A stretch of DNA of 61,254 bases from Gammaproteobacteria bacterium. GTDB taxonomy: Bacteria > Pseudomonadota > Gammaproteobacteria > Steroidobacterales > UBA11654. The notes beneath the pieces were generated by a model. That model did not search any database. It had not been told where the DNA came from and was given only the letters and a program-made list of their open reading frames with translations. How positions within the stretch are numbered: the first letter of the stretch is position 1; each line of letters begins with the position of its first letter. Where the stretch lies: positions 1-61,254 of the forward strand of contig JAQWQE010000010.1 of assembly GCA_029244925.1 (NCBI GenBank). The letters run 5' to 3'. The translations under genes and the position numbers were made by a program. Shown here piece after piece: positions 8,791 to 18,803 of this stretch.

Positions 8791-9327
8791 ATGAAAAAAA
8801 AAGACCTCATCTGGACGCTAATATATACAAAAGCTAAACAAGAAATAAGAGCAAAAACAAATCTTCAGAATCAAGGCTTTGAAGTATTTCTTCCTATTAT
8901 TTCTATAGAAAAACTTACTGAGATATCAAAAAAAGAAAAGCTAGATGCAATGTTCCCTAGGTATCTATTTATCAGACTAAACCCTGCTGAAGATTGGTCA
9001 TCTATTCGTTCAACCAAGGGAGTCAGCAATATAATTTTTTTTGGCCAAGAGATTGCACAAGTACCTATTCAACTAATTAACTATTTAAAGCTAAAAACAG
9101 ATAAAAAAGGTGTCTTTAAACAAAAGAAAATTGAACGTGATTTCAAAAGAGGAGAAAGAATAAAAATTAAGAAAGGCACATTTCAAGGAATGGAAGCCAC
9201 ATTCTTATCTAAAAGCAGTAAAGACCGAGTGAGATTATTGTTAAAATTTACAAATCAACTTACTACAGCTCAACTACCAGCCTCTGATGTTGGTAAGAAA
9301 GAAGTCATAGAATCTTTTAGAATGTAA
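8791..9327 (+). CDS. RfaH/NusG-family transcription antiterminator
   Basis: WTLIYTKAKQEIRAKTNLQNQGFEVFLPIISIEK...FPRYLFIRL...IRSTKGVSNIIFFG plus KOW-like FKRGERIKIKKGTFQGMEATF. Confidence 0.88.
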   Translation: MKKKDLIWTLIYTKAKQEIRAKTNLQNQGFEVFLPIISIEKLTEISKKEKLDAMFPRYLFIRLNPAEDWSSIRSTKGVSNIIFFGQEIAQVPIQLINYLKLKTDKKGVFKQKKIERDFKRGERIKIKKGTFQGMEATFLSKSSKDRVRLLLKFTNQLTTAQLPASDVGKKEVIESFRM

Positions 9328-9345
9328 TTTCATAAAAATTCTTCT

Positions 9346-9393
9346 TGTTCATACACTGAACATATCGTATATTAATGTCGTTCAAATATGAAC
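9346..9393. promoter_or_regulatory. two tandem palindromes TGTTCA-N5-TGAACA and GTTCA-N4-TGAAC (operator-like)
   Basis: 9346-9351/9357-9362 and 9380-9384/9389-9393 read directly; centres about 32-33 bp apart. Confidence 0.55.
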
Positions 9394-9419
9394 AGACTAT
9401 TATATCTTAATAAGTAATT

Positions 9420-9455
9420 GGGTTTTCTTCTCTTAGAAAATCCTGCGGTAGCCAT
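9420..9455 (+). promoter_or_regulatory. leader hairpin plus ops-like element (GCGGTAGCC)
   Basis: GGGTTTTCT-TCTCTT-AGAAAATCC (one G-U pair) immediately followed by TGCGGTAGCCAT; matches the RfaH ops core GCGGTAG. Confidence 0.65.
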
Positions 9456-9466
9456 ATATAACTCCA

Positions 9467-9781
9467 ATGACTAAATCGGATATAGAATATAAGATTCTCA
9501 AGATCATCGAAAATGATCCTAGCTTGACACAACGACAAATAGCTAAGTTAGTTGGAGTCAGTTTAGGCAAAACAAACTACATTATGCGTTCACTGATTGA
9601 TAAAGGATGGTTAAAAATAAAAAATTTTAGACGATCTGATAATAAGCTTGGTTATTTGTATCATTTGACTCCCCAAGGTCTTATTAATAAATCAGTTCTT
9701 GCAGAAAGCTTTTTACGAAGGAAGTCAGAAGAGTATAATAGACTGAAAGAAGAGATTGAAATTCTTAAGAAGGAAATATGA
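9467..9781 (+). CDS. MarR-family EPS-associated transcriptional regulator
   Basis: wHTH: YKILKIIENDPSLTQRQIAKLVGVSLGKTNYIMRSLIDKGWLKIKNFRRSDNKLGYLYHLTPQG; matches EPS-associated MarR-like family. Confidence 0.88.
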   Translation: MTKSDIEYKILKIIENDPSLTQRQIAKLVGVSLGKTNYIMRSLIDKGWLKIKNFRRSDNKLGYLYHLTPQGLINKSVLAESFLRRKSEEYNRLKEEIEILKKEI

Positions 9782-10701
9782 CGGATATAAAAGAAACTAA
9801 TGACCAAGATCAAGATCTTGATTTAAAAGAAATCATATTAGTCTTGTATGAGTGCAGAAGACTAATAGTAGCAGTGACCGGAACATTTATTATTGGCACT
9901 CTGATATACGCTATGAGTTTGCCTAATTTGTATCTTTCTGAGAGTTTAGTAGTTGCAATGAATGATAGTGGTGCCAGCAATAGGGCTTCTGCTAGTGTCG
10001 GCAGTCTAGTTAAGATGACTACAGGTATACAGCTCCAATCAGCGGGCAGTATGAGCACTGGAGAAGTTGCTGTAGCAACTGTAAAGTCGAGAGATTTTTT
10101 AAACCATCTAATATCGAACTTTGAATTTGTCTTACCAAATATAATCGCTTTTAAAAAGTTTGATGCAAAGACTCGATCTTCGGTTTTAGATTCAAACATG
10201 TATGATGATAAAACCAAGCAGTGGTTATCAGGAAAGCTCACGTACCTTGAGGTATATCCTCAATATCGAGGCATGGTAACAGCTGATTACGATATGAGCG
10301 CAGGAGTAATTTATTTAGCTGTTGAACATGAATCTCCTGTTTTTGCATATGATTTTCTTAATCTCATCATACAAGAGATAAATAGTCTTAGGCGGGAGAG
10401 AGATCTAGCAGAGTCTAAAAAAGCACTTGATTATTTATATAAAGAATCTGGCTCAGGTAATATCAAAGCAATTGAAGATACACTTAGTTCAATGATCACG
10501 TCTCAATTGAATACTCAAATGATGGCGACAATAAAACCAGACTATTTGATACGTCCTTTTGATAAGCCATTTATTCCAATACAGAAGTCTGGTCCATTTA
10601 GGTCAATAATAATGATCATTGGGACATTATTGGGGCTTATATTGTCATCAACTTTTGTAATAGCCCTTTATTTGTCTACAGGAAAAAAAGTAACTATATA
10701 A
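9778..10701 (+). CDS. Wzz-family chain length determinant protein (no kinase domain)
   Basis: N- and C-terminal TM helices, DLKEIILVLYECRRLIVAVT.., terminal PFDKPFIPIQKSGPFRSIIMIIGTLLGLILSS; ATGA overlap with upstream gene. Confidence 0.85.
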   Translation: MTDIKETNDQDQDLDLKEIILVLYECRRLIVAVTGTFIIGTLIYAMSLPNLYLSESLVVAMNDSGASNRASASVGSLVKMTTGIQLQSAGSMSTGEVAVATVKSRDFLNHLISNFEFVLPNIIAFKKFDAKTRSSVLDSNMYDDKTKQWLSGKLTYLEVYPQYRGMVTADYDMSAGVIYLAVEHESPVFAYDFLNLIIQEINSLRRERDLAESKKALDYLYKESGSGNIKAIEDTLSSMITSQLNTQMMATIKPDYLIRPFDKPFIPIQKSGPFRSIIMIIGTLLGLILSSTFVIALYLSTGKKVTI

Positions 10702-10779
10702 TTTTTTCTGACTACAAAAGAATAGAAAGTAAACTTCATCATTTTTTACATCAATTAACCATCTTATCAATATATAAAA

Positions 10780-12054
10780 ATGTCTTTGAAAGGTATTAAG
10801 CTTGGAATTGTAGGCCTAGGCTATGTTGGTTTACCATTAGCAGTAGAGTTTGGCTCTAAAAGGGAGGTTATTGGCTATGATACAAACAAGGAAAGAATAG
10901 AAGAGCTTGAAAAAGGTGAGGATAGAACGCTAGAGGTATCTTCAGCAATTCTTACAGATGCGAGTGGCTTGATTTTTACTAGTACATTAGAAGATTTATC
11001 CGAATGCAATTGCTTCATCATCACAGTTCCAACACCTATTGATGAAGAAAATAAGCCAGATTTTAACCCGCTGCTTTCTGCAACAAAAGCAATAGGCAGC
11101 ATTTTAAAAGTTAATGACCTTGTTATTTATGAGTCGACTGTATACCCGGGTGCTACAGAGGAAGTTTGCATACCGCTTCTTGAAGAAAATTCAAAACTGA
11201 AATTTAATAATGATTTTTTTGTAGGTTATAGTCCAGAGAGAATTAATCCTGGAGATAAGGATCATACCTTAAAAAACATAGTAAAAGTTACTTCAGGATC
11301 TACCCCAGAAACTGCTCAAATAGTGGATGATTTATATGGCAGTATCATAGATGCAGGAACTTATAGAGCCACTTCAATTAAAGTGGCAGAGGCAGCCAAG
11401 GTTATAGAAAATACTCAGCGAGATATCAATATTAGTTTAATAAATGAGTTGGCTCAAATTTTTCATAAGCTTGATATAGATACTGAAGAAGTGCTATTAG
11501 CAGCAGGAACAAAATGGAACTTTCTTCCATTTAGACCGGGATTAGTTGGAGGCCATTGCATAGGTGTCGACCCATATTATCTAACTTTCAAAGCAAAGGA
11601 AGTTGGTTATGATCCAGAGATTATTTTAGCAGGCAGAAAACTTAATGATTCAATGGCTGATTATGTTGGAGATCACTTAATTAGCGAAATGAGACAAAAC
11701 GAAATAGAGGTGGAAGGTTCTAATATCCTGATTATGGGGCTGACTTTTAAAGAGAATTGCCCTGATTTAAGGAATACAAAGGTAGCTGATCTAGTAACTA
11801 AGCTCAGAAATGAAAAGACTAATGTAGATTGTTATGATCCATGGGTTGATGTTTCTGAAGCAGAACAAGAGTATAGAATTAAATGTATATCTAATCCTGA
11901 GATTGATAAATATGATGCTATTGTCCTAACTGTAGCTCATACAGTTTTTAAAGAAATGGGAGTTTCTAAAATTAGAAGCTTTGGCAAGAAAAAAAGCCTT
12001 ATTTATGATCTAAAACACATATTCCCATCTGAATTTATAGATCTAAGGCTATAG
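10780..12054 (+). CDS. tviB: UDP-N-acetylhexosamine dehydrogenase (TviB/WbpO-like)
   Basis: [17 protein letters not shown], catalytic [41 protein letters not shown]. Confidence 0.85.
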   Translation: MSLKGIKLGIVGLGYVGLPLAVEFGSKREVIGYDTNKERIEELEKGEDRTLEVSSAILTDASGLIFTSTLEDLSECNCFIITVPTPIDEENKPDFNPLLSATKAIGSILKVNDLVIYESTVYPGATEEVCIPLLEENSKLKFNNDFFVGYSPERINPGDKDHTLKNIVKVTSGSTPETAQIVDDLYGSIIDAGTYRATSIKVAEAAKVIENTQRDINISLINELAQIFHKLDIDTEEVLLAAGTKWNFLPFRPGLVGGHCIGVDPYYLTFKAKEVGYDPEIILAGRKLNDSMADYVGDHLISEMRQNEIEVEGSNILIMGLTFKENCPDLRNTKVADLVTKLRNEKTNVDCYDPWVDVSEAEQEYRIKCISNPEIDKYDAIVLTVAHTVFKEMGVSKIRSFGKKKSLIYDLKHIFPSEFIDLRL

Positions 12055-12072
12055 ATCTTAGATTATAAACGT

Positions 12073-13092
12073 ATGGATAAATACACACAGCTACAAAAAA
12101 AATTAAAGAGCGAACAAGTTAAGTGGCTTGTTACTGGGGTGGCTGGTTTTATAGGAAGCAATCTTTTAGAAACGCTTCTCAAGCTTGAGCAAAATGTGAT
12201 TGGTTTAGACAATTTTTCTACTGGACATAAAAAGAATCTTGAACTAATCAGAGCTAATATTAACGAAGAAAATTGGAAAAGATTTGAATTTATAGAAGGC
12301 GATATATCTGACTTTAATACTTGTCTTCAAGTTACTAGAAATGTTGATTATGTTCTTCACCAAGCTGCTCTAGGTTCCGTTCCAAGATCTATTGAGGATC
12401 CACTTACAACAAATAAGTCAAATATAGACGGGTTCATAAATATGTTACTTGCAGCAAAAGAATCCGAAGTTAAAAGTTTTGTCTACGCAGCTAGTAGCTC
12501 AACATATGGAGATCATCCAGCTCTTCCCAAGAAAGAAGAGAATATTGGCACTCCTTTATCGCCTTATGCAGTAACTAAGTATGTTAATGAGCTATATGCA
12601 AATGTTTTCGATATTTCTTATGGATTCAAAACTATTGGACTGAGATATTTTAATGTTTTTGGGAAAAGACAAGATCCTAATGGAGCTTATGCAGCCGTTA
12701 TACCAAGATGGATATCTGCCATGATAAAACAAGATAAAGTCTTCATTAATGGTGACGGCGAAACAAGTAGAGATTTTTGTTTTATAGATAATGTCGTACA
12801 GGCTAACTTACTAGCTGCAAATGCTAGTAATTTTAAAAAACATGAAGTGTTTAATATCGCTGTGGGAGATAGAACCTCATTGAATCAACTATTCTCAGTA
12901 ATCAAAAATACTCTTTCAGACCATGGGATATTGTATTCTCATGATCCGATTTATAGAGACTTTCGTCCTGGGGATGTTAGGCACTCTCAAGCAGCTATAG
13001 ATAAGGCAGGAAAACTATTAGGTTACCAACCTGAATTTATCCTCTCAGAGGGCATTTCCAAAGCTATGCCTTGGTATCTTCAAAATCAATAA
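12073..13092 (+). CDS. tviC: NAD-dependent epimerase (TviC/WbpP-like)
   Basis: [39 protein letters not shown]; YxxxK; adjacent to tviB-like gene. Confidence 0.8.
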   Translation: MDKYTQLQKKLKSEQVKWLVTGVAGFIGSNLLETLLKLEQNVIGLDNFSTGHKKNLELIRANINEENWKRFEFIEGDISDFNTCLQVTRNVDYVLHQAALGSVPRSIEDPLTTNKSNIDGFINMLLAAKESEVKSFVYAASSSTYGDHPALPKKEENIGTPLSPYAVTKYVNELYANVFDISYGFKTIGLRYFNVFGKRQDPNGAYAAVIPRWISAMIKQDKVFINGDGETSRDFCFIDNVVQANLLAANASNFKKHEVFNIAVGDRTSLNQLFSVIKNTLSDHGILYSHDPIYRDFRPGDVRHSQAAIDKAGKLLGYQPEFILSEGISKAMPWYLQNQ

Positions 13093-13110
13093 AATCTAAA
13101 ATCAATTTAT

Positions 13111-14916
13111 ATGTTTTTAAATATTAGAGAGCTTTATTCACTCTTAACAAGAGACCAGCGTAATAAGCTATTTAGGCTGCAATTTTTAGTCATTATTATG
13201 TCTATAGCAGAAGTTTCTAGCGTACTATCAATAGGTCCTTTTATGACTTTAGTTGGGGATGTAAGTCAATTAGAAGGTAGCGGTTACTTGGCAGAGTGGT
13301 ATAAAAATTTGGGTTTTACAAATACTACTGATTTCCTATTCTTCGTTGCTTGTTGTGTATTAGTAGTCCTTATAATTGCTACTGTTGTCTCGATGTATAC
13401 TGTTTGGAGACTATCGATGTATGCCGCACAAATTGGTGCTGACTTGAGTTCTAGATTATATAGATATTATATGAGCCAACCTTGGTTATTTCATGCTGCA
13501 GGTAATAGCAATCAATTAACTAACAAGATAGCCCAGGAATGTGAAAGGGTAACATCAGGTATTATCACTCCATTAATGCAAATGAATGCAAAATTATTTA
13601 TGGCAATAATTATGTGTTTAGCCATATTCATTTATAGTCCTATTGTTGCGATTACTGGAGCTTCTACTTTTTATATTACTTACTTCTTTCTTTACAGAAC
13701 AGTTCGTGAGCGTCTGTCTAATAATGGAGAGGCAATAACAGAAGAGCAAGCCATAAGATTCAAATTAATGGGGGAAGGCTTTGGAGGAATAAAGGATTTA
13801 TTAATTTTAGGCCGCCAGGACTCTTTTAATAATAGATTTTTTGAGGCTAGCAAAGAATTTGCTTTTGCCAAAGGAAGAACCCAAGTTCTCGGACAAGTTC
13901 CAAGATATGCTGTTGAACTGATGGCATTTGGAGCAGTGATTTCTTTGGTAATGTACTTATTAATTAAGCTCGAGGGTAACCTTGGCGCTATCCTACCAGT
14001 TCTTTCTATTTTCGTTTTAGCAGGATTTAAATTACTTCCTGCTTTCCAGCAAATATATTTTAGCCTTTCTCAAATTAGAGGAAATTTATCAGGCTTGAAA
14101 AGCATTAGAAATGATCTTTTAGCTAGTATCAATCAAATCAGCTTAAACTCTAAAGATAGAATCATTCATGACGAACACTTTTTTTCAAAAGGCTCTATAG
14201 AGTTACAAGACATTACTTTCAAATATCCTGAAACAAAAAAGCCAGCAGTTTCTGGATTAAACATAGAAATTCCCCATAATAAGATAATAGGGTTAGTTGG
14301 CTCTTCAGGTTCAGGGAAATCTACTGCTGTTGATATTTTACTAGGATTAATAACACCAGATAAAGGGAAAGTTTTAATTGATGGCAAGAGTTTATCGCAA
14401 AAGAATTTACGCGCATGGCAGGATAGCTTAGGTTTTGTTTCACAAGTCATTTTTTTAGCTGATGCTAGCATAAGAGAAAATATTGCCTTTGGCATAAAGC
14501 CAGAAAATATTGATGACAAAAGAATTAAAGATGCTTTGAAGTTGTCACATCTAGATGAGTTTGTCTCTGAATTACCTAATGGCATCGAGACAAGGGTTGG
14601 AGAGAGAGGAGTACAGCTTTCTGGCGGACAGAGACAAAGAGTTGGTATTGCAAGAGCATTATATAATAATGCTGATGTTTTAATTTTTGACGAAGCAACC
14701 AGTGCTTTAGATAGCATTACTGAGAAACATATTATGGATGCAATTCATGATTTTTCAGGAAGAAAAACTATTATTATGATTGCTCACAGGATAACTACAG
14801 TTGAACAGTGTGACGTTATCTATTTAATTGAAGATGGTGAAGTTGCAGATCAAGGAAACTATATTGATCTATCATCTAGGAATGAAGTTTTTAGGAAAAT
14901 GGCAAAGAAATTATAA
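13111..14916 (+). CDS. ABC transporter permease/ATPase, PglK/MsbA-like lipid-linked glycan flippase
   Basis: Fused TM + ATPase: Walker A GSSGSGKST, LSGGQRQR signature, Walker B VLIFDEATSALD. Confidence 0.85.
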   Translation: MFLNIRELYSLLTRDQRNKLFRLQFLVIIMSIAEVSSVLSIGPFMTLVGDVSQLEGSGYLAEWYKNLGFTNTTDFLFFVACCVLVVLIIATVVSMYTVWRLSMYAAQIGADLSSRLYRYYMSQPWLFHAAGNSNQLTNKIAQECERVTSGIITPLMQMNAKLFMAIIMCLAIFIYSPIVAITGASTFYITYFFLYRTVRERLSNNGEAITEEQAIRFKLMGEGFGGIKDLLILGRQDSFNNRFFEASKEFAFAKGRTQVLGQVPRYAVELMAFGAVISLVMYLLIKLEGNLGAILPVLSIFVLAGFKLLPAFQQIYFSLSQIRGNLSGLKSIRNDLLASINQISLNSKDRIIHDEHFFSKGSIELQDITFKYPETKKPAVSGLNIEIPHNKIIGLVGSSGSGKSTAVDILLGLITPDKGKVLIDGKSLSQKNLRAWQDSLGFVSQVIFLADASIRENIAFGIKPENIDDKRIKDALKLSHLDEFVSELPNGIETRVGERGVQLSGGQRQRVGIARALYNNADVLIFDEATSALDSITEKHIMDAIHDFSGRKTIIMIAHRITTVEQCDVIYLIEDGEVADQGNYIDLSSRNEVFRKMAKKL

Positions 14917-14946
14917 ATATTTAAATGAATTTTATAAGGGTGAATT

Positions 14947-16317
14947 TTGAACACAGATAAATTTTTAGTTTCTCGAGATGCTACATTGAGAAGTGCTCTT
15001 TCACTTATTGAGAATAATAATCATGGAATAATTCTTACTTTCGATTCTTCAAATAAAGTGACTGGACTGGTAACAGATGGAGACATTAGACGTTATTTAT
15101 TAAAGGAAGATACATCTCTTGATGATCCAATAAGCCTTTGTTCCAATAAAGATTTCTTGTGGGAAGACCCTTCTACATCTAGAGAATCACTTTTAAAAAA
15201 GCTTGATCATAGGATTAGAGTTTTACCGTTACTAGATAAGAACGGTAAACTAGTTGATATTGTAAGTAGAGATTATTTGCCAATTCAAGAAGAACAAGCT
15301 GTTTTTGCGAGAGCTAAATCACCCGTTAGAATAAGTTTTGGAGGCGGTGGATCTGATCTAACGCACTATTTTTCTGCTGATATTGGTGCTGTTATAAATA
15401 CAACTGTTTCAATCTATAGCCATGCTACATTGAGGATTAGACAGGATGAAGAAATTGTTATTAATTCATTGGATTTAAAGAAAAGTCTTACAGCCAAGAA
15501 TCTAAAAGATGCTCTCAAGCCACAGGAAAAATTTGGTTTAATTCAAGCTTTGCTCAAAACAATAAGTCCAGATTTTGGTTTTGAGCTGGATGTAAATTCT
15601 GACTTTCCTATAGGATCTGGGCTTGGAGGTTCAGCAGTTGTAGCTGCTGCTATATTGGGATGCTTTAATCAGTTTAGACAAGACAGATGGGATCATCATG
15701 AGCTAGCTGAACTCGCATATCAAGCTGAAAGACTTTACCACGGTATTGAGGGCGGTTGGCAAGATCAATATGCGACAGTTTTTGGGGGCTTTAATTTTAT
15801 GGAATTCAAAATGGATCAGAATGTTGTTCATCCCTTAAGAATTCATGACGATATCTTACTAGAATTAGAAGAAAGTTTGATTCTTTGTAATACAGGTATT
15901 TCTCATAACTCTGGCTCAATACATAAGAATCAGAGGCGTGAGATGAAACAGAAAGACATTAAAAAGCATGTTCAGGCAAATGTAGCATTATGCTTTGAAA
16001 TGAGAAATCAATTGTTGAGAGGGGAGTTATTGCGTTTTGGCAAGTCGCTTAATCAAGCATGGAATAATAAAAAGAAACTTAGTAGTGAAATTTCGAATAA
16101 TGATTTGGATTTAATGTATAAAAATGCTCTAAAACATGGTGCTATTGGCGGAAAGCTGCTTGGAGCAGGTGGAGGTGGTTTTTATATATTTTATACCCCA
16201 CCATCGTCGAAACATGAACTTATAGAGTTTCTAAATAAATCTAAATTGGAGATCAGGCCATTCAGATTTGAGAAAGAAGGCCTTAGGTCATGGACAGTCA
16301 GGGAATCTAAGAACTAA
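14947..16317 (+). CDS. CBS-domain pair fused to GHMP sugar kinase (HddA-like)
   Basis: N-term CBS pair (IILTFDSSNKVTGLVTDGDIRRYLL; RVLPLLDKNGKLVDIVSRDYLP); C-term PVRISFGGGGSDLTHYF, FPIGSGLGGSAVV, LGAGGGGFYIF. TTG start. Confidence 0.85.
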   Translation: MNTDKFLVSRDATLRSALSLIENNNHGIILTFDSSNKVTGLVTDGDIRRYLLKEDTSLDDPISLCSNKDFLWEDPSTSRESLLKKLDHRIRVLPLLDKNGKLVDIVSRDYLPIQEEQAVFARAKSPVRISFGGGGSDLTHYFSADIGAVINTTVSIYSHATLRIRQDEEIVINSLDLKKSLTAKNLKDALKPQEKFGLIQALLKTISPDFGFELDVNSDFPIGSGLGGSAVVAAAILGCFNQFRQDRWDHHELAELAYQAERLYHGIEGGWQDQYATVFGGFNFMEFKMDQNVVHPLRIHDDILLELEESLILCNTGISHNSGSIHKNQRREMKQKDIKKHVQANVALCFEMRNQLLRGELLRFGKSLNQAWNNKKKLSSEISNNDLDLMYKNALKHGAIGGKLLGAGGGGFYIFYTPPSSKHELIEFLNKSKLEIRPFRFEKEGLRSWTVRESKN

Positions 16318-16322
16318 CTAAA

Positions 16323-18221
16323 ATGAAAGATACTATCAAAATTGGTGATCATATTATTGGCTCTGGGAGAGCTTTCGTTATTGCTGAGATCGGTAATAAT
16401 CACAATGGCTCATTTGAAAAGGCAATCCAAATGATTGATCAAGCAGCAGAAATGCAAGCAGATTGTGTGAAGTTTCAAATGAGACATTTAGATCAATTAT
16501 ATCGAAAAAAATCTATAAAAAAATCTGGAGAAGATTTAGGCACAGAATATGTACTGGATCTATTAAGAAAGTTCGAGCTAACAGTCGGTGAGCAAGAAAA
16601 ATTATCAGATTATTGCAAAGAAAAGGGAATATTATATTTATGTACCCCATGGGATATTAAAAGTGCCAAGGTTTTAGAGACATTTAATGTACCTGCCTAT
16701 AAGGTTGCCTCCGCAGATTTAACCAACATACCCCTATTGGATTTTTTAGTAAAAACTAAGAAGCCCTTAATCCTATCAACAGGAATGAGTACTGGCGAAG
16801 AAGTTATATATACAGCAGATATGCTTACTAAGAAAGGAGCTGAATTTGTTTTATTGCATTGCAATAGCACTTATCCAGCCCCTCTCCATGATATTAATTT
16901 AAATTGGATGCATGAATTAAGAAAAATACACCCCCTAGTTGGATATTCTGGCCATGAAAGAGGGACAAATGTTACATTGGCAGCATCTACACTCGGCGCA
17001 TGCGTTATTGAAAGGCATTTCACTTTAGATAGGAATATGGAAGGACCAGACCATGCAGCAAGCTTAACTTTTGATGAGTTTCAGCCAATGATATCTGGAA
17101 TTAGAGAAATAGAGGAGAGTAAGGGAAATGGTGGGATAAGAGAATTATCCCAAGGTGAAATGATTAATAGGGAAAACTTAGGGAAAAGCTTAGTTGCCTC
17201 AAGAAATCTCAAGAAGGGTGATATTTTAGATGAGAATGATATTAAAGTGCTCAGCCCTGGGCAGGGATTGTCACCACAAAAATATAATGATTTATTAGGC
17301 CGGACTTTAAATCATAATATGGATGAAGAAGATTTCTTCTACCCCTCTGATCTTTCTGATCATTTAATAGAGCCAAGGGACTATAAATTTGATAGACCTT
17401 GGGGTGTCCCAGTCCGATACCATGATTTTAATGAATACAATAGAAAAATTAAACCTGATGTTTGGGAGTTTCACTTATCTTACTCTGATATGGAGCTGAA
17501 TTTATCAGATTATTTCAAGGAAGATTTTAAAGCAGATTTTGTTGTTCATGCGCCAGAGTTATTTTCTGGAAGCCATTTAATGGATTTAGCGACCCCTGAT
17601 AAATCTTATAGAGAGATATCCCTGAGAGAAACACAGAAAGTTATAGATATTACAAGAAAGCTAAAGAAATATTTTCCTCAAACAAAAAGACCAATGATAG
17701 TTGCTAACATCGGTGGATTCACTATGGACGCAACCTTGCCAGAAGAAATCATACCTAGTTATTATCAGCAATTCTCAGATAGCCTAAAGGAATTAGATTT
17801 GGAGGGTGTTGAATTAATTCCACAGACAATGGCTCCTTTCCCTTGGCATTTTGGAGGCCAGAGATATCAAAATATATTTGTGAGAATAGAAGAAATAATA
17901 GAATGGGCTGATAAGCTTGAATTAAGAATGTGTTTTGATGTTTCTCATACACAGTTAACATGTAATCACTATAAATTGGATTTTTATGACTTTGCTGAGA
18001 AGATAGCTCCCTATACAGCGCATCTGCATTTGGGAGATGCCAAAGGTCTCAATGGTGAAGGACTCCAAGTAGGTGAGGGTGAAATTGATTTTGACCATCT
18101 TGGTTCAATATTAAAGGAAGGCTGTCCTAGTGCTTCATTTATTCCAGAAATATGGCAAGGTCATAAGAACGGAGGAGAGGGTTTTTGGATAGCAATGGAA
18201 AAATTGGAGGGGAAAATTTGA
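16323..18221 (+). CDS. NeuB-family ulosonate synthase + SAF domain fused to xylose-isomerase-like TIM barrel
   Basis: FVIAEIGNNHNGS, KVASADLTNIPLLDFL, STGMSTGEEV, GYSGHERGTNVTLAASTLGACVIERHFTLDR; C-terminal AP_endonuc_2-like part (FVVHAPELFSG..., FDVSHTQLTCN..., HLHLGDAKG). Confidence 0.88.
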   Translation: MKDTIKIGDHIIGSGRAFVIAEIGNNHNGSFEKAIQMIDQAAEMQADCVKFQMRHLDQLYRKKSIKKSGEDLGTEYVLDLLRKFELTVGEQEKLSDYCKEKGILYLCTPWDIKSAKVLETFNVPAYKVASADLTNIPLLDFLVKTKKPLILSTGMSTGEEVIYTADMLTKKGAEFVLLHCNSTYPAPLHDINLNWMHELRKIHPLVGYSGHERGTNVTLAASTLGACVIERHFTLDRNMEGPDHAASLTFDEFQPMISGIREIEESKGNGGIRELSQGEMINRENLGKSLVASRNLKKGDILDENDIKVLSPGQGLSPQKYNDLLGRTLNHNMDEEDFFYPSDLSDHLIEPRDYKFDRPWGVPVRYHDFNEYNRKIKPDVWEFHLSYSDMELNLSDYFKEDFKADFVVHAPELFSGSHLMDLATPDKSYREISLRETQKVIDITRKLKKYFPQTKRPMIVANIGGFTMDATLPEEIIPSYYQQFSDSLKELDLEGVELIPQTMAPFPWHFGGQRYQNIFVRIEEIIEWADKLELRMCFDVSHTQLTCNHYKLDFYDFAEKIAPYTAHLHLGDAKGLNGEGLQVGEGEIDFDHLGSILKEGCPSASFIPEIWQGHKNGGEGFWIAMEKLEGKI

Positions 18222-18802
18222 TGTTTATAGAAAGAATTAAAAAAGATATTGAGGAATCTGCAGCAGTAAAAAACCTTATTCTCAATGATGCTCACACTAT
18301 AGGTTTGATTAATGAAATAGCTGAAGAATGTATCAATACTTTAAATAAAGGTGGCAAAGTTATTTTTTGTGGGAATGGAGGAAGTTTTGCGGATGCTCAG
18401 CATTTATCAGCAGAATTTACAGGAAAATACGCATTTGATCGAGGAGCACTGGCTTCTATTGCTCTAGGAACAAATAGTTCTTCTCTTTCAGCAATAGGAA
18501 ATGATTATGGTTATGAGAATGTTTTTTCTAGAGAAATTGAGGCAATTGCTAAATCAGAGGATATTTTGATTGGAATAACAACAAGCGGCAATAGTAAAAA
18601 TATTCTCAAGGCGGTTGAAGTGGCAAAGTCTATGAACATAGCGACCTATGTCTTTACGGGGAATTCAGGCGGAGAGATACAGTCAAAAGCCAAATGCCTA
18701 AACGTACCATCTGAAATAACAGCTAGAATTCAAGAATGTCATATTATGATCGGCCAAATTATTTGTGGAATAGTGGAAGCAGAACTTTTCAAAGAAAGCT
18801 AA
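18221..18802 (+). CDS. SIS-domain isomerase, phosphoheptose isomerase GmhA-like
   Basis: GKVIFCGNGGSFADAQHLSAEFTGKYAFDRGALASIALGTNSSSLSAIGNDYGYENVFSREI; ATG at 18221 with GGAGGGG SD preferred over the TTG at 18185. Confidence 0.87.
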   Translation: MFIERIKKDIEESAAVKNLILNDAHTIGLINEIAEECINTLNKGGKVIFCGNGGSFADAQHLSAEFTGKYAFDRGALASIALGTNSSSLSAIGNDYGYENVFSREIEAIAKSEDILIGITTSGNSKNILKAVEVAKSMNIATYVFTGNSGGEIQSKAKCLNVPSEITARIQECHIMIGQIICGIVEAELFKES

Positions 18803-18803
18803 T

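Noticed and set aside
18185-18220. Upstream TTG start for the GmhA-like gene
   Set aside because: The ATG at 18221 has a strong GGAGGGG ribosome-binding site and TGATG coupling to the NeuB-fusion stop; the N-terminal extension looks untranslated.
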